Source of the DNA: Sphingopyxis sp. LC81
GTDB taxonomy: Bacteria > Pseudomonadota > Alphaproteobacteria > Sphingomonadales > Sphingomonadaceae
NCBI RefSeq assembly: GCF_000756375.1
Contig: NZ_JNFD01000021.1
Coordinates: forward strand, 186,001-250,000
DNA length: 64,000 bases
Direction: 5' to 3'
Shown: positions 52,635 through 62,712 of the stretch, in pieces
Layout: every line of letters starts with the position of its first letter
How positions within the stretch are numbered: position 1 is the stretch's first letter
Position numbers and translations under genes: made by a program
The notes under the pieces: model-generated
Seen by the model: the letters and a program-made list of their open reading frames with translations, nothing else
Told to the model about the DNA's origin: nothing
Databases searched by the model: none

Positions 52635-53693
52635 ATGATTTTGCCCGCTAAGAACTGGTTGGAACTGCAGCAGAACCGCGATATCGCGACGTTATTGGGG
52701 ACGCGCCGGGCGTGGCTGGTCACCGGCGGAGCCGGGTTTATCGGCTCCAATCTGGTAGAAACATTACTTCGGAACGGACAGCACGTCACCGTTCTCGACA
52801 ATTTTGCGACAGGGTATCGACGAAATCTCGAGGAGGTGGCGCAGGCTGTGGGAGCAGACGCCTGGTCTCGATTCAGCCTGATTGAGGGCGACATCCGCGA
52901 TGGCGAAGCGTGCGACCGCGCAGTCGACGGCGTCGACATCGTGCTGCACCAGGCGGCACTTGGATCGGTCCCGCGCTCGTTGGCCGATCCGTTCACGTCG
53001 CACGATGTCAATGTGACCGGCTTTTTGCGAATGCTCGACGCGGCACGGAGGGCGGGCGTCACGCGGCTTGTCTATGCGGCGTCCAGCTCGACTTATGGCG
53101 ACGAGCCCAATTTGCCCAAGCGGGAGGATCGGATCGGACGTCCATTGTCGCCTTATGCTGCCACAAAGCTAATGGATGAGATCTATGCCGAAGTGTATAG
53201 CAGAAGCTACGGTTTCGCGTCGGTCGGCCTGCGCTATTTCAACGTCTTCGGACCGCGTCAGGACCCGGACGGCGCTTATGCGGCGGTGATACCTAAATGG
53301 GTCGCCGCCATGATCGGGGGCGTCGCGGTCGATCTGAACGGCGACGGTACGACCAGCCGCGATTTTTCTTACATCGACAATGTCGTGCAGGCCAATTTGC
53401 GTGCGGCGCTGGTATATGGCGGAGACACCAGCGCGGTCTACAATGTCGCGGTGGGGCAGCGTGTCACTCTCAATGAACTGTTCGATTTGCTCTCGATGGG
53501 GCTGCGTGAACATGGCATCGACTATCGGCTTACGCCGCGAAAGATGGATTTTCGCAATGGGGATGTGCTGCATTCGCTCGCAGATGTAAGCAAGGCTTCA
53601 GCAGAACTGGGCTACGCTCCGACACATACCGCCGCGCAAGGGATCGCCGAGGCACTCGCATGGTACATCGGCCTTTTCAAACAGCGTACCTGA
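52635..53693 (+). CDS. UDP-N-acetylglucosamine 4-epimerase (WbpP/Gne-like)
   Basis: A 352-residue extended SDR. It has the N-terminal NAD loop [13 protein letters not shown] (about 29-41), an insertion before it as in WbpP/Tvi[11 protein letters not shown] with the Ser, SPYAATK with Tyr-x-x-x-Lys, and [21 protein letters not shown]. It should interconvert UDP-GlcNAc and UDP-GalNAc. ATG 52635 lies only 2-4 bases after GGAGG; a TTG at 52641 has better spacing. It converges with the dehydrogenase gene, suggesting a UDP-GalNAcA route. Confidence 0.88.
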   Translation: MILPAKNWLELQQNRDIATLLGTRRAWLVTGGAGFIGSNLVETLLRNGQHVTVLDNFATGYRRNLEEVAQAVGADAWSRFSLIEGDIRDGEACDRAVDGVDIVLHQAALGSVPRSLADPFTSHDVNVTGFLRMLDAARRAGVTRLVYAASSSTYGDEPNLPKREDRIGRPLSPYAATKLMDEIYAEVYSRSYGFASVGLRYFNVFGPRQDPDGAYAAVIPKWVAAMIGGVAVDLNGDGTTSRDFSYIDNVVQANLRAALVYGGDTSAVYNVAVGQRVTLNELFDLLSMGLREHGIDYRLTPRKMDFRNGDVLHSLADVSKASAELGYAPTHTAAQGIAEALAWYIGLFKQRT

Positions 53694-53705
53694 CGTCCAG
53701 CCATT

Positions 53706-54983
53706 CTATAAAGACCAATAACGAATATCGTCACGCAGGCTGGCCGGATCGATTGCGCTGCGAAGATCGCACAGCAGGCCGTTTTCGCGCAGCGCGGCAT
53801 CGGCAAAAGGCGCAATGTCGCTGAACGCCTTGTGGGGAACCGCGACGATCAACGCGGAAAGGTCTTTCCATTCGCGATGATCGGTCAAGGTGATCCCGTA
53901 TTCGTGCCGGGTCTGCGCCGGGTCAGCCATTGGATCGCTGACTGCCGGCTCGAGGCCATAGCCCTGTAACTCGATATAAAGATCAGCAACCTTCGAATTG
54001 CGGATGTCCGGTACATTTTCCTTGAAGGTGATGCCAAGGATGCCGACGCGTCGATATGGGGCGCTGCCGTCCTGCATCGACAGCTTTTGAACAACCCGAG
54101 AGGCGGTGTAGGCTGCCATGCCATCATTGATCCGGCGGCCCGCAAGTATCATTTGGGGGTGATAGCCGAGTTGTTCCGCTTTCGACGTCAGATAATAGGG
54201 ATCGACGCCGATGCAATGACCGCCGACCAGCCCCGGAGTGAAGGGGAGGAAGTTCCACTTCGTCCCCGCAGCTCGAAGCACGTCATGCGTGCGTATTCCT
54301 ACGCGGTCGCAAATCTGAGACATCTCGTTCATCAGTGCGATGTTGATGTCGCGCTGTGTGTTTTCGAGCACTTTGGCGGCCTCTGCGACTTTGATCGATT
54401 CGGCGCGGTGGACTCCGGCATCGATGATGCGTCCGTATACTTCGGCGATGACGTCTAACGATTCGGCGTCCTGTCCGGCCACGACCTTTACAACTTGTTC
54501 GAGCGGATGCTCGCGGTCGCCGGGATTGATGCGTTCGGGACTGTATCCGACTTTGAAATCGCGACCCGCGACCATGCCCGAGGCGGCCTCCAGCGCGGGC
54601 AAGCAGATTTCTTCAGTCGCACCCGGATAGACGGTCGATTCAAAGACGACGATACTTCCGGTGCGCATCACAGATCCGACAAGACGTGATGCCGATTCCA
54701 GCATGCTGAAATCGGGGCGGCGTTGATCATCGACGGGGGTAGGGACAGAGACGACGAAGAAGTTGCAATTTTCGAGAGCGGATGGTTCGGCCGTGATGGC
54801 TATCGACGAACGCTGGAGTTCTTCGCCCGAAATTTCACCGGTCCAGTCGGTGCCACCGCGAAGCGAATCAACGCGATTTCGATCGATGTCGAAGCCAACA
54901 ACATCGAAAATGCGCGCGAACGCAACCGCAACGGGCAAGCCGACATATCCCAGGCCGACAACCCCGATCTTGATATTCTGCAT
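53706..54983 (-). CDS. UDP-HexNAc 6-dehydrogenase (WbpO/TviB-like)
   Basis: A 425-residue NAD-dependent dehydrogenase that oxidises C6 of a UDP-HexNAc to the uronic acid. The loop VGLGYVGLPVAVAF is at about 9-22, and the catalytic Cys is in GLVGGHCIGVDPYYL. It is more like WbpO/TviB than WecC, as it has FESTVYPGATEEICLPALE and GYSPERINPGD. The ATG at 54983 has GAGGAAGTA upstream. With the WbpP-like epimerase facing it, the likely product is UDP-GalNAcA. Confidence 0.9.
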   Translation of the reverse strand: MQNIKIGVVGLGYVGLPVAVAFARIFDVVGFDIDRNRVDSLRGGTDWTGEISGEELQRSSIAITAEPSALENCNFFVVSVPTPVDDQRRPDFSMLESASRLVGSVMRTGSIVVFESTVYPGATEEICLPALEAASGMVAGRDFKVGYSPERINPGDREHPLEQVVKVVAGQDAESLDVIAEVYGRIIDAGVHRAESIKVAEAAKVLENTQRDINIALMNEMSQICDRVGIRTHDVLRAAGTKWNFLPFTPGLVGGHCIGVDPYYLTSKAEQLGYHPQMILAGRRINDGMAAYTASRVVQKLSMQDGSAPYRRVGILGITFKENVPDIRNSKVADLYIELQGYGLEPAVSDPMADPAQTRHEYGITLTDHREWKDLSALIVAVPHKAFSDIAPFADAALRENGLLCDLRSAIDPASLRDDIRYWSL

Positions 54984-55383
54984 TACTTCCTCGTGATCCA
55001 TGGTGGCACGTCTGGCACGCCGCCAAATGCAAAGCGGCTGTGTCCTTAGCAGGGGAAGCGGGGATTGCATGTAATATTTGATCGCGCGGGATAGAATCGG
55101 TTCGACCTAGGCATGCTGTCTCGCCGGGTCTGCGTTACGAGCAGGTCCGCTGCCAAGCTTGGCCGAGGAAGTGCCGGAAAACGCTTGGCGATGTTGTTCG
55201 CCACGGACGTAATGATATGCCGCGGTTGCTCCTTTTTCCGTGCATGGGGCATGCCAGCCAGACAATTTCCAGTTTCCGGTTGGTTCGGATCGGCTTTTAC
55301 GATTGCGGACCGGAGGCTTCACACCCTTTCCTTTTTTGTTCCCGCCACTATGGGGAGACGCTCGCTCAGAAAAAGAGGTTTCC
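54984..55383. other. Divergent intergenic region
   Basis: About 400 bases between two genes that point away from each other. It should hold both promoters. Open frames here (for example 55107-55394, minus) lack ribosome sites and motifs. An in-frame extension of the methyltransferase to 55240 looks non-coding. I cannot place promoter boxes. Confidence 0.5.
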
Positions 55384-56541
55384 GTGAAATCCACGCTTTG
55401 TCGGTCCTGCGGATCGGACCAGTTAACGTTGATCCATGATTTTGGACCCCAGCCACTCGCCGGAAATTTCCCTGCCGTCCCGCATGCTGAAGCGAGCGTG
55501 GACCGCTATCCTTTGGACCTCACGCAGTGCCGGGTGTGCACACTTCTCCAAGTGACGAACGTTCCGCCGATTGAAGCGGTCTTTCACGATGACTATCGAT
55601 ATGCGTCGTCCACGGTTCCCGACCTGGTCCGTCATTTTGTCGGATATGCCGATTTTCTGGCGAAAAGACTGCCGCCAGGAGCAAGGATACTGGAGTTCGG
55701 AAGCAATGACGGTGTTTTGCTGGCGCAACTGCATGCGCTCGGCTTTACCGCGCTGGGCGTCGACGCGTCGGACAATGTTGCGGCGATGGGGCGACAAAGA
55801 GGGCTGGATATTCGGACGGGCTTTATGACCGTCGACCTCCTTGATCGCGAGAATCTGCTTGGGCAGTTCGACCTCGTTACCTGCTCTAATGTTTTTGCGC
55901 ATATTGATGATATTGGCGCCACCGTCGCGGCTGTCCGCGCCGCGCTGAAACCTGACGGCCTGTTTGCCATCGAAGTCCACGATGGTGAATTGCTGGCGCG
56001 TGAAGCGCAATTCGACACGATCTATCATGAGCATCTCACTTATTTTACCGAAGCGAGCTTGCGCCATTTTCTGGAGCATCACGGGTTCGAATTCGTGTCG
56101 TGCGATCGTACGCCCATGCATGGCGGCGGGTTGAGGTTCGTGGCGCGCCTGTCCGACGCCGCGCATTCTTATGATGCTCCGGCGAGCGGCCTGATATCCA
56201 GCGACGCGTTTGGTGCCACCATAGAACGATGCGCTGCCGATATCCGCAAGCTCATCGCTGAACATGGCCCGGTTCAAGGCTACGGGGCGGCCGGCAGGTC
56301 GCAGATGTTCATCAATATGACAAATACTGCGGATTGTTTCGATCGCGTGTTCGACGACAGCCCGTTGCGCCGGGGCCGGTACATCGTGGGAACTGACATC
56401 CCGATCGTGCCATTTACGGCGGAGGATCGCGGTGGGGCCTGCGTCATACTGGCGTGGAACTATGCGGGGTCGATTTCGCGGCTAATAAATGGTCGTTTTG
56501 GCGTCATTGCCACGGTGCTGCCGGAATATCGGGAGTGGTAG
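55384..56541 (+). CDS. Sugar C-methyltransferase-like SAM enzyme
   Basis: A 385-residue protein with three parts: an N-terminal zinc site (CRSCGS, then CRVCTLLQ, about 6-56), a SAM-binding domain (ILEFGSNDGVLLAQL, about 100-114) and a C-terminal domain (GYGAAGRSQM). This is the layout of NDP-4-keto-sugar C-methyltransferases such as TylC3/NovU and CloU, which add a methyl branch at C3 or C5. GTG 55384 has AGAGG 5 bases before. The substrate could be the CDP- or UDP-4-keto sugar made in this locus. Confidence 0.8.
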   Translation: MKSTLCRSCGSDQLTLIHDFGPQPLAGNFPAVPHAEASVDRYPLDLTQCRVCTLLQVTNVPPIEAVFHDDYRYASSTVPDLVRHFVGYADFLAKRLPPGARILEFGSNDGVLLAQLHALGFTALGVDASDNVAAMGRQRGLDIRTGFMTVDLLDRENLLGQFDLVTCSNVFAHIDDIGATVAAVRAALKPDGLFAIEVHDGELLAREAQFDTIYHEHLTYFTEASLRHFLEHHGFEFVSCDRTPMHGGGLRFVARLSDAAHSYDAPASGLISSDAFGATIERCAADIRKLIAEHGPVQGYGAAGRSQMFINMTNTADCFDRVFDDSPLRRGRYIVGTDIPIVPFTAEDRGGACVILAWNYAGSISRLINGRFGVIATVLPEYREW

Positions 56542-56588
56542 ATGGCGGCTCGTCCTGAAGTCGTGATGAAACATTCGGGCCCTTGCGC

Positions 56589-57449
56589 ATGCGTGTAGTC
56601 ATATTCGGCGCGACGGGTATGCTCGGGCATATGTTGACGAGGGTGCTCGCGCTCGATCCACGATACGAAGTTTTCGCGACCGTCCGGGGGACTTTGGACG
56701 ATTACCCGCAGCTATCCGGATATCATCGGCATATTATCGAAAATGTTGCCGTTACAGACGAGGCGCGTATCGGCCGGCTTCTGGAAGAAATCGCGCCTCG
56801 AGTCGTCGTCAATGCGGCTGCGATGCGTCCTTCCGGGTTGACCCCGGCCACCACAATCGACTTCGTGCGGGTCAACGCGCTTTGGCCGCATCAACTTGCG
56901 AACCTGGCTGGTCCAATGGGCATTCGTCTGTGTCATATCAGTTCCGATGGCGTCTTCTCTGGTCAGAGAGGGGCATATCGGGAAGATGATCGACCTGATC
57001 CGGAGGATGTCTACGGCGCCGCAAAGTTGGTTGGCGAGCCCGTAGGGCGACATGTCGTCAACTTGCGAACGTCGATCATCGGACCCGAATTGAATGCCGG
57101 CGCAGGCTTGCTGTCATGGTTTTTGCGGCAGGACGCTGCAATCAAAGGGTACAGCCAATGGCTCTATTCAGGGCTTACCACGCTGGAACTCGCGAACATT
57201 ATCCGAGATGATGTTCTTCCCAATAGTGATCTTCAGGGAATTTATCACGTCGCAGGAGCGCCGATCAGCAAATTCGAGTTGCTCCGATTGCTTTCAAAAT
57301 ATTACGAACATGACATTCCGATCGAGGAAGACGCCAGCGTCACGAGGGACCGAACGCTTGACGCTACGCGTTTTTTGAATGCAACCGGATATAAATCTCC
57401 CGGATGGCCCGATATGATATCGGCGTTACGCCAGCTTGGGAATCTTTAA
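56589..57449 (+). CDS. RmlD-like sugar-nucleotide reductase
   Basis: A 286-residue SDR of the RmlD (dTDP-4-dehydrorhamnose reductase) type. It starts MRVVIFGATGMLGHML and has VVNAAAM, SSDGVFSGQRG (Ser/Tyr region) and EDVYGAAKLVGE (Tyr-x-x-x-Lys). No RmlA, B or C genes are in this window, so it may reduce another 4-keto sugar such as the C-methylated product of the preceding gene. ATG 56589 is used; TTG 56583 is possible. Confidence 0.82.
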   Translation: MRVVIFGATGMLGHMLTRVLALDPRYEVFATVRGTLDDYPQLSGYHRHIIENVAVTDEARIGRLLEEIAPRVVVNAAAMRPSGLTPATTIDFVRVNALWPHQLANLAGPMGIRLCHISSDGVFSGQRGAYREDDRPDPEDVYGAAKLVGEPVGRHVVNLRTSIIGPELNAGAGLLSWFLRQDAAIKGYSQWLYSGLTTLELANIIRDDVLPNSDLQGIYHVAGAPISKFELLRLLSKYYEHDIPIEEDASVTRDRTLDATRFLNATGYKSPGWPDMISALRQLGNL

Positions 57450-57465
57450 AGATCTAGAATATATA

Positions 57466-58956
57466 ATGATATATAGAAATATTATTGCGAATTATGCTGG
57501 CCGTACATGGCTTATGGCATCTATATATATTTTTGTTCCTATATATATCTCTATTCTTGGTGCAGAATCATACGCTCTAATTGCGTTTTATACCATTCTC
57601 CTGACGTTCGCATCATTGGCTGATGTGGGCCTATCCAGCACCTTTTCGCGGCAAGCGGCATCCGAGAAAGACAGGGATGCGCTGTTCGATACCTTTTCGA
57701 CGATGGAAATCATTCTTCTGTGCACGACCATCTCGATATCAATCTTGATAATAATTTTTGCACCGATGATTGCAGATCGCTGGCTAAATCAAATTGATGT
57801 TATCGATACTTCGACGGTTGAGACGTGCCTTCGGTTGATGGCCGCTACAATCATTCCGCAAATCATGATGACCTTTTACTCGGCCGGTCTGATCGGTCTA
57901 CAAAAGCAAATTTCCAGCAATGTCGCGCAATCGATATACATATTGATACGATCGGCATTCATCATTCCGGTCTTAATGATACATCGCGATCCGGTCGTTT
58001 TTTTTGTATGGCAACTTGGAGTAACAATCGCTTTTTCGATAATATTCAGAATATTGCTTTTTCGGACGATCGAGCGCCCCATATTTTCGCTCGGGCGCTA
58101 TAAATTTTCGTCGATGCGGCCGGTTTTGGCCTTCGCCGGCAGTATGATTTTGATCTCGTTGATATCCACGATCAATACCCAGATCGACAAGCTTGTCGTT
58201 AGCGGGCTGTTTTCGGTATCCGATTTCGGGTTTTACGCTGCTGCGAGCACGTTGGCCCAACTCCCCGTTGCGCTGACGATGCCGATCGCCATCGCATTTT
58301 ACCCGCGGCTCACCGAATTGCTGGCAAGACATGAATTATTGCCGGCGCGGGAGCTGTACGCTTATTTTTCGGGGCTTACCGCGATGACGGTGTCGCTCCT
58401 CGCGGGCGGGCTGTTCATGCTCTCGCCCGAAATTCTGACGATCTGGATGCATGGACAATCATTGCCACCAGGCCTGCCGACGGTCGTTAGCCTGCTGGCG
58501 TTGGGCAGCCTGTTTTACGGGCTGCAAATCGTGCCATATTACCTCAGCCTGGCGCGCGGCGAGGCTCGGATTATCCTGGTTCTGGCGATCGTTGCAATGC
58601 TGCTTACCGCCCCTCTCAGTTATATCAGTGTCGTCCGCTTCGGCATGGTCGGCGCGCCTTTGCCGTGGATTTTGCTCAATCTGATAAATTTCATCGCGAT
58701 CGGTTTTGTAGTGAACCGGAGAGCGTGGAGCACGCGGCGAATGCAGTGGGTCATCCAGTGCATAAGCTTGCCGACCGCGCTGGGGCTGGCGACCGTTTTT
58801 GCGGGCCAGTGGCTGGCGGGACTGCTGACGGTGAATCCCTACATTACGGTTGCTTTGACCGGCGTGGTGTGCCTGATCGTTATGGGCGTATTCGTTCGTG
58901 CTATCTTGCCCGCGCTCGCTGGTCGCGGTCTTGCTTCTTCACCATCGCTGCCTTAG
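57466..58956 (+). CDS. Polysaccharide flippase (Wzx-like)
   Basis: A 496-residue protein with about 12-14 membrane helices, moving undecaprenyl-linked repeat units across the inner membrane. The early part (IIANYAGRTWLMASIYIFVP) and FAGSMILISLISTINTQIDKLVVSGLFSVSDFGFYAAAS match the MVF/RfbX fold. Its first about 650 bases are distinctly AT-rich (many ATA and TAT codons) compared with all neighbours, a common feature of flippase genes and a sign of transfer. ATG 57466 is used over a TTG at 57436. Confidence 0.9.
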   Translation: MIYRNIIANYAGRTWLMASIYIFVPIYISILGAESYALIAFYTILLTFASLADVGLSSTFSRQAASEKDRDALFDTFSTMEIILLCTTISISILIIIFAPMIADRWLNQIDVIDTSTVETCLRLMAATIIPQIMMTFYSAGLIGLQKQISSNVAQSIYILIRSAFIIPVLMIHRDPVVFFVWQLGVTIAFSIIFRILLFRTIERPIFSLGRYKFSSMRPVLAFAGSMILISLISTINTQIDKLVVSGLFSVSDFGFYAAASTLAQLPVALTMPIAIAFYPRLTELLARHELLPARELYAYFSGLTAMTVSLLAGGLFMLSPEILTIWMHGQSLPPGLPTVVSLLALGSLFYGLQIVPYYLSLARGEARIILVLAIVAMLLTAPLSYISVVRFGMVGAPLPWILLNLINFIAIGFVVNRRAWSTRRMQWVIQCISLPTALGLATVFAGQWLAGLLTVNPYITVALTGVVCLIVMGVFVRAILPALAGRGLASSPSLP

Positions 58957-58991
58957 ACGCCGCACCAATCCTGCAATCTATAGATCGTTTC

Positions 58992-60152
58992 ATGTCAACT
59001 ATTTCCGATGACGTTCCGCTGCTCTCCATCGTGGTGCCGACACGAAATAGAGGAGATTGCGCGATCAGCTTGGCTCGCAGTCTTTGCGCGTCAGCCGCGC
59101 GATCGTTCGAACTGATCCTGCATGACAATTCGGATGACGACAGCCTGGGCGAGGCGATCGCGGATTTGGCCGACGCGCGGATTCGCTATTTCCATTCCCC
59201 GGACAGGATGAACATGCACGAGAATTTCACTCGTGCGATCGTCCATTCGCGTGGCATTTATCTCTGTGGCCTCGGCGACGACGACGGCATTCTGATAGAA
59301 CCTGCGCTGCAGATCGTGGAAAGCGCACATGCAAATGGTGTCGATGCGATCCTGACTTCGGTCAGATCCTATTCGTGGCCGGGGTTGCAACATTGGTTGT
59401 GGGGCGACGTGGGCGGGCAGATTCTACCGACACGTCGGAAACTCCCGTTCGCCAAAAAATTGGACGCGGTCGAACAGGTTGCGGAGGTGTTCTCCGATGC
59501 GACGGTCAGAGGGCTGGGTTTGCTTCCGAGGCTGTACCACGGCGTTGTCAGCCGAACTGCGCTCGATCGGCTTCTTGCGCGGACGGGAAGCTATTTTCCG
59601 GGTGGCAGTCCGGACATGGCGAACGCGGTTGGATTGAGCTACTGCGTCGACGCCTTGATCTATGATCCCCGCGCTGTAATAATTTCCGGCCATTCCCGAA
59701 AAAGCGGTGGCGGTGCGGGGTCGGCTGGCAAGCATCATGGCGCCATCGAGGATCAGCCGCATTTGCCGCCGGGCATTATCGACCGCTGGCCGGTTGCGAT
59801 CCCGCGTTACTGGTCCGGGCACACTATTTACGCCCAATCGGCGATTGCAGCAGCCGAGGATGCCACGGATCGGGCATTGCCCGAATTCGCTTTTCATCGA
59901 CTTTATGCTGCATGCCTCGTCTTCGATAGGGCTGAGTACCGCCGCCATATTTTTTCCGCCATGCGCCAAAATCCGAACTTCGGTGCTGCCATGGCTGTCA
60001 GGGTGGCGGTTGGCGTGGTGGGGATGACGGCGTTGCGCGCGCGGGCCTTCTTCGGCAGCGTATGGCGCAATTCCATCGTGCGGTCGCGACGGCGTTCCTT
60101 CTCGGGTATCGACGATTTGGTATCGCACTTGTCCGCGCAAAAAGATTGGTAG
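58992..60152 (+). CDS. Glycosyltransferase family 2 protein
   Basis: A 386-residue GT-A enzyme. The N-terminal catalytic domain has LLSIVVPTRNRGDCAIS (about 10-26), LHDNSDDDSLGE, and YLCGLGDDDGILI with the metal-binding Asp residues near 95-100. The C-terminal half (about 215-380) is unusually long with no clear motif, and could be an acceptor domain. It starts at ATG 58992, inside a longer open frame. It should add one of the sugars of the repeat unit. Confidence 0.82.
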   Translation: MSTISDDVPLLSIVVPTRNRGDCAISLARSLCASAARSFELILHDNSDDDSLGEAIADLADARIRYFHSPDRMNMHENFTRAIVHSRGIYLCGLGDDDGILIEPALQIVESAHANGVDAILTSVRSYSWPGLQHWLWGDVGGQILPTRRKLPFAKKLDAVEQVAEVFSDATVRGLGLLPRLYHGVVSRTALDRLLARTGSYFPGGSPDMANAVGLSYCVDALIYDPRAVIISGHSRKSGGGAGSAGKHHGAIEDQPHLPPGIIDRWPVAIPRYWSGHTIYAQSAIAAAEDATDRALPEFAFHRLYAACLVFDRAEYRRHIFSAMRQNPNFGAAMAVRVAVGVVGMTALRARAFFGSVWRNSIVRSRRRSFSGIDDLVSHLSAQKDW

Positions 60153-60271
60153 CCACGGTAGGATGGCGGGGCGCTATTCAGCTTGAGTTGCATATGTGAC
60201 GAGAGAGATTTATACGAAGCGATCTCGCGGCATATCTGAGTGTTTCGTACGATAATAGATTGTAATATATT

Positions 60272-61387
60272 GTGAATCTTGAAACCGCGCCCCGCGTTAT
60301 CTTCTGCCAGCCTGCTCTGCCTGCGTATCGGATCGATTTTTTCGATCGGATGGCAAAGCAGCTCGGGCAGCGATTTGCTCTATATTATTCTCCCACGGAT
60401 ATGGGGGCCCTCACTCAACATTCGAAACCATTCAACTGGGAACGCCCCGTCGGATTGATGCAACCGATCATCCCCGGCGTCATCGAATGGCAGCCCGGCG
60501 TGATGAAGATCCGGATGCAGCGCGGAGACACCTTGATTGTGTGCGGCGGCCCTCGGACGGTCTCGACGTTGACGCTTCTGGTCAAGGCGCGGTTGCGCGG
60601 CATCAAGACCGTCTGGTTCGGACATTATTGGAGCAGCACCTCAAAGAGCCATCGATTCTACGTGCGCATGATGCTCATGAAGCTAGTTCACGCGGTTCTT
60701 TTCTATACGGATCAGGAAATAGACGAATATCGGGCGGGGTTTGGCCACAACGATCGCCGCCCCATCAGCGCGGTTAACAATGGCATCAACGTCGATCCGA
60801 TCATTTCGGTGCGAAATCCCTATCGGGCGGAAGGCCGGCCACGCGACATGCTGCTCATCGGACGTCTGCAGGCGAAATGCCAGGCGGAAATGGTCATTAA
60901 CGCGCTGGCCGATTCGCGCTTGGCAGGCGTGCGGTTGCATATTGTCGGTGACGGGCCGGCGCGGGCGGATCTTGAGGTTCTGGCGCGCAAACTCGGAGTC
61001 GAGGATGCGGTAATCTGGCACGGCGGCACGTCGGACGAAAATGTGATCGCCAAGGTCGCGAACCAGTGTCGAATTTTCGTGTTTCCGGGCGCTGTGGGAT
61101 TGAGCCTGATCCACGCCATGGCCTATGGTTTACCTGCGGTGATCAACGACGACCGCTGGGGCAACGGGCCCGAGATTACGGCTTTCAGCGCGAACTCGAC
61201 CGGTGCGGCTTTTGCAAAGGACGATAGTGCAGATCTGGTCGACAAGATCGCGGCAATCATCGACGACACCGGCTTGCTGAACCGTTGGTCGGAAGAAGCC
61301 CGGCGTCGCGCCGATGAATTGTATAATACGCAGGGTATGACGGACCGTGTTCTCGCGTTGATCGACCGACTGGGTGACGGGCGATGA
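60272..61387 (+). CDS. Glycosyltransferase family 4-like protein
   Basis: A 371-residue GT-B enzyme, GTG start at 60272. Donor-domain motifs are LLIGRLQAKCQAEMVI, HIVGDGPARADLE and FVFPGAVGLSLIHAMAYGLPAV, where the usual E-x7-E is changed to a G/L-H pattern, so the catalytic acid differs from the standard GT4. It overlaps the polymerase-like gene by 4 bases, and about 120 AT-rich bases precede it. Confidence 0.8.
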   Translation: MNLETAPRVIFCQPALPAYRIDFFDRMAKQLGQRFALYYSPTDMGALTQHSKPFNWERPVGLMQPIIPGVIEWQPGVMKIRMQRGDTLIVCGGPRTVSTLTLLVKARLRGIKTVWFGHYWSSTSKSHRFYVRMMLMKLVHAVLFYTDQEIDEYRAGFGHNDRRPISAVNNGINVDPIISVRNPYRAEGRPRDMLLIGRLQAKCQAEMVINALADSRLAGVRLHIVGDGPARADLEVLARKLGVEDAVIWHGGTSDENVIAKVANQCRIFVFPGAVGLSLIHAMAYGLPAVINDDRWGNGPEITAFSANSTGAAFAKDDSADLVDKIAAIIDDTGLLNRWSEEARRRADELYNTQGMTDRVLALIDRLGDGR

Positions 61388-62712
61388 AGCATGCGGCCGA
61401 GACATCGAGGGCCGTCTCGGTTCTTCAGGCATTCGCTCTTGCGTCAGTTGTCGCGGGCTTTCCGCTCGTCGCCGCACTTTCGCAGGCGATCGACGTATCG
61501 AGCACGCCGCTGTCGATCGGGATTCGCGGACTTTCGGCGCTTGTATGCGGGCTTCTGTTCGTCATTTCGCTGACTTGGGCCAAGGGGCGTGCCAGGTGGT
61601 GGTTGTTGACGACAGCTGCCCTTTTCTGGGTGCTGTATTTGATCCGTATGACAAACGACACGTTGATCGAGAGCTATATTTTGACAGCTGAGCCCTCAAG
61701 CTATTGGTTATGGGCTATCGGGGGCTGTGTTGTCCCCCTCATCGGGCTTTCGCGCGCGCGCTATAATGCGGCCGATGCCCCGAAATATTTTCTCTGGTGC
61801 TTCGCGTTTGTTTTCATCGCCGCGGCCCTTGCTGTTCCCAATATTTCGACATTCGTAGATACCGATTACGGCGGTTATGAGGGCGGCCGCGCGGCGTTGA
61901 ACGCCCTAAATCCCATTTCGCTTGGCCATCTTGGCGTCCAGTTGCTTCTCCTATGCATCTGGGGCGCCTTCCTTCGCCCAGCGGGCGAGCGCAAACTCTA
62001 TTACATCGCCCTCTTCGCAGTGGGAGGGCTGATCGGCCTCTACCTTGCGCTCGTTGCCAATTCGCGTGGTCCGTTGGTCAGTTTGGTTGCCGCCGTATTA
62101 TTCGCGATCGCGGCGTCGAAACTACGCGGAAAATTCGGTCTCATCGCGATAATGCTGTTTGCTGCCGTCGCTTTCGTTCCGATTGTAGGCTTCGTTGACC
62201 AACTGGCAGGAACGCAGATTTACGATCGCTTGTTGGGCCAATCGCAGTTTGATGAGGTCAATACCCTGGCACGCATCGACCTTTATGCGTCTGCCTGGGC
62301 CCAGTTCATGCGATTTCCTTTAACCGGCTACGGGATGGAAGACCCCGTGTTCGGTGGATATCCGCATAACCTGATAATTGAAGCGTTCATGTCGACCGGA
62401 TTGATCGGTGGCTTCCTGCTGTTGAGCGTCATGGCATTGGCGATGTACGTTTGTTATCATATTTTCCGCAATATTCCCCAATTCGGTTGGCTGGCGCTGC
62501 TTGTTATACAGCAAGTCGTGTCCATCCAGTTCTCTGGGACAATCGGTCAAGCCACAATCTTGTGGGGCCTGCTGGGAGTGCTGTCGTCGACCTCGGCTTT
62601 GGGCGCGTTTCGCGCCCATCAAGCCGGTAATGGCCCGCAGGAAGGCGACGCTGGCTCCGACCGCGGACGCCGCGATATGGGGCGTGCCATCGGCGACGCG
62701 ACACCAGCTTAG
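61384..62712 (+). CDS. O-antigen polymerase-like membrane protein (Wzy)
   Basis: A 442-residue polytopic protein with about 10-12 hydrophobic segments and a large loop (about 265-320) containing YDRLLGQSQFDEVNTLARIDLY and GYPHNLIIEAFMSTG, the G-x-PHN motif seen in Wzy polymerases. With the flippase nearby it completes a Wzx/Wzy route. It is the second Wzy/WaaL-family protein in the window. Its stop overlaps that of the converging aminotransferase by 3 bases. Confidence 0.82.
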   Translation: MKHAAETSRAVSVLQAFALASVVAGFPLVAALSQAIDVSSTPLSIGIRGLSALVCGLLFVISLTWAKGRARWWLLTTAALFWVLYLIRMTNDTLIESYILTAEPSSYWLWAIGGCVVPLIGLSRARYNAADAPKYFLWCFAFVFIAAALAVPNISTFVDTDYGGYEGGRAALNALNPISLGHLGVQLLLLCIWGAFLRPAGERKLYYIALFAVGGLIGLYLALVANSRGPLVSLVAAVLFAIAASKLRGKFGLIAIMLFAAVAFVPIVGFVDQLAGTQIYDRLLGQSQFDEVNTLARIDLYASAWAQFMRFPLTGYGMEDPVFGGYPHNLIIEAFMSTGLIGGFLLLSVMALAMYVCYHIFRNIPQFGWLALLVIQQVVSIQFSGTIGQATILWGLLGVLSSTSALGAFRAHQAGNGPQEGDAGSDRGRRDMGRAIGDATPA

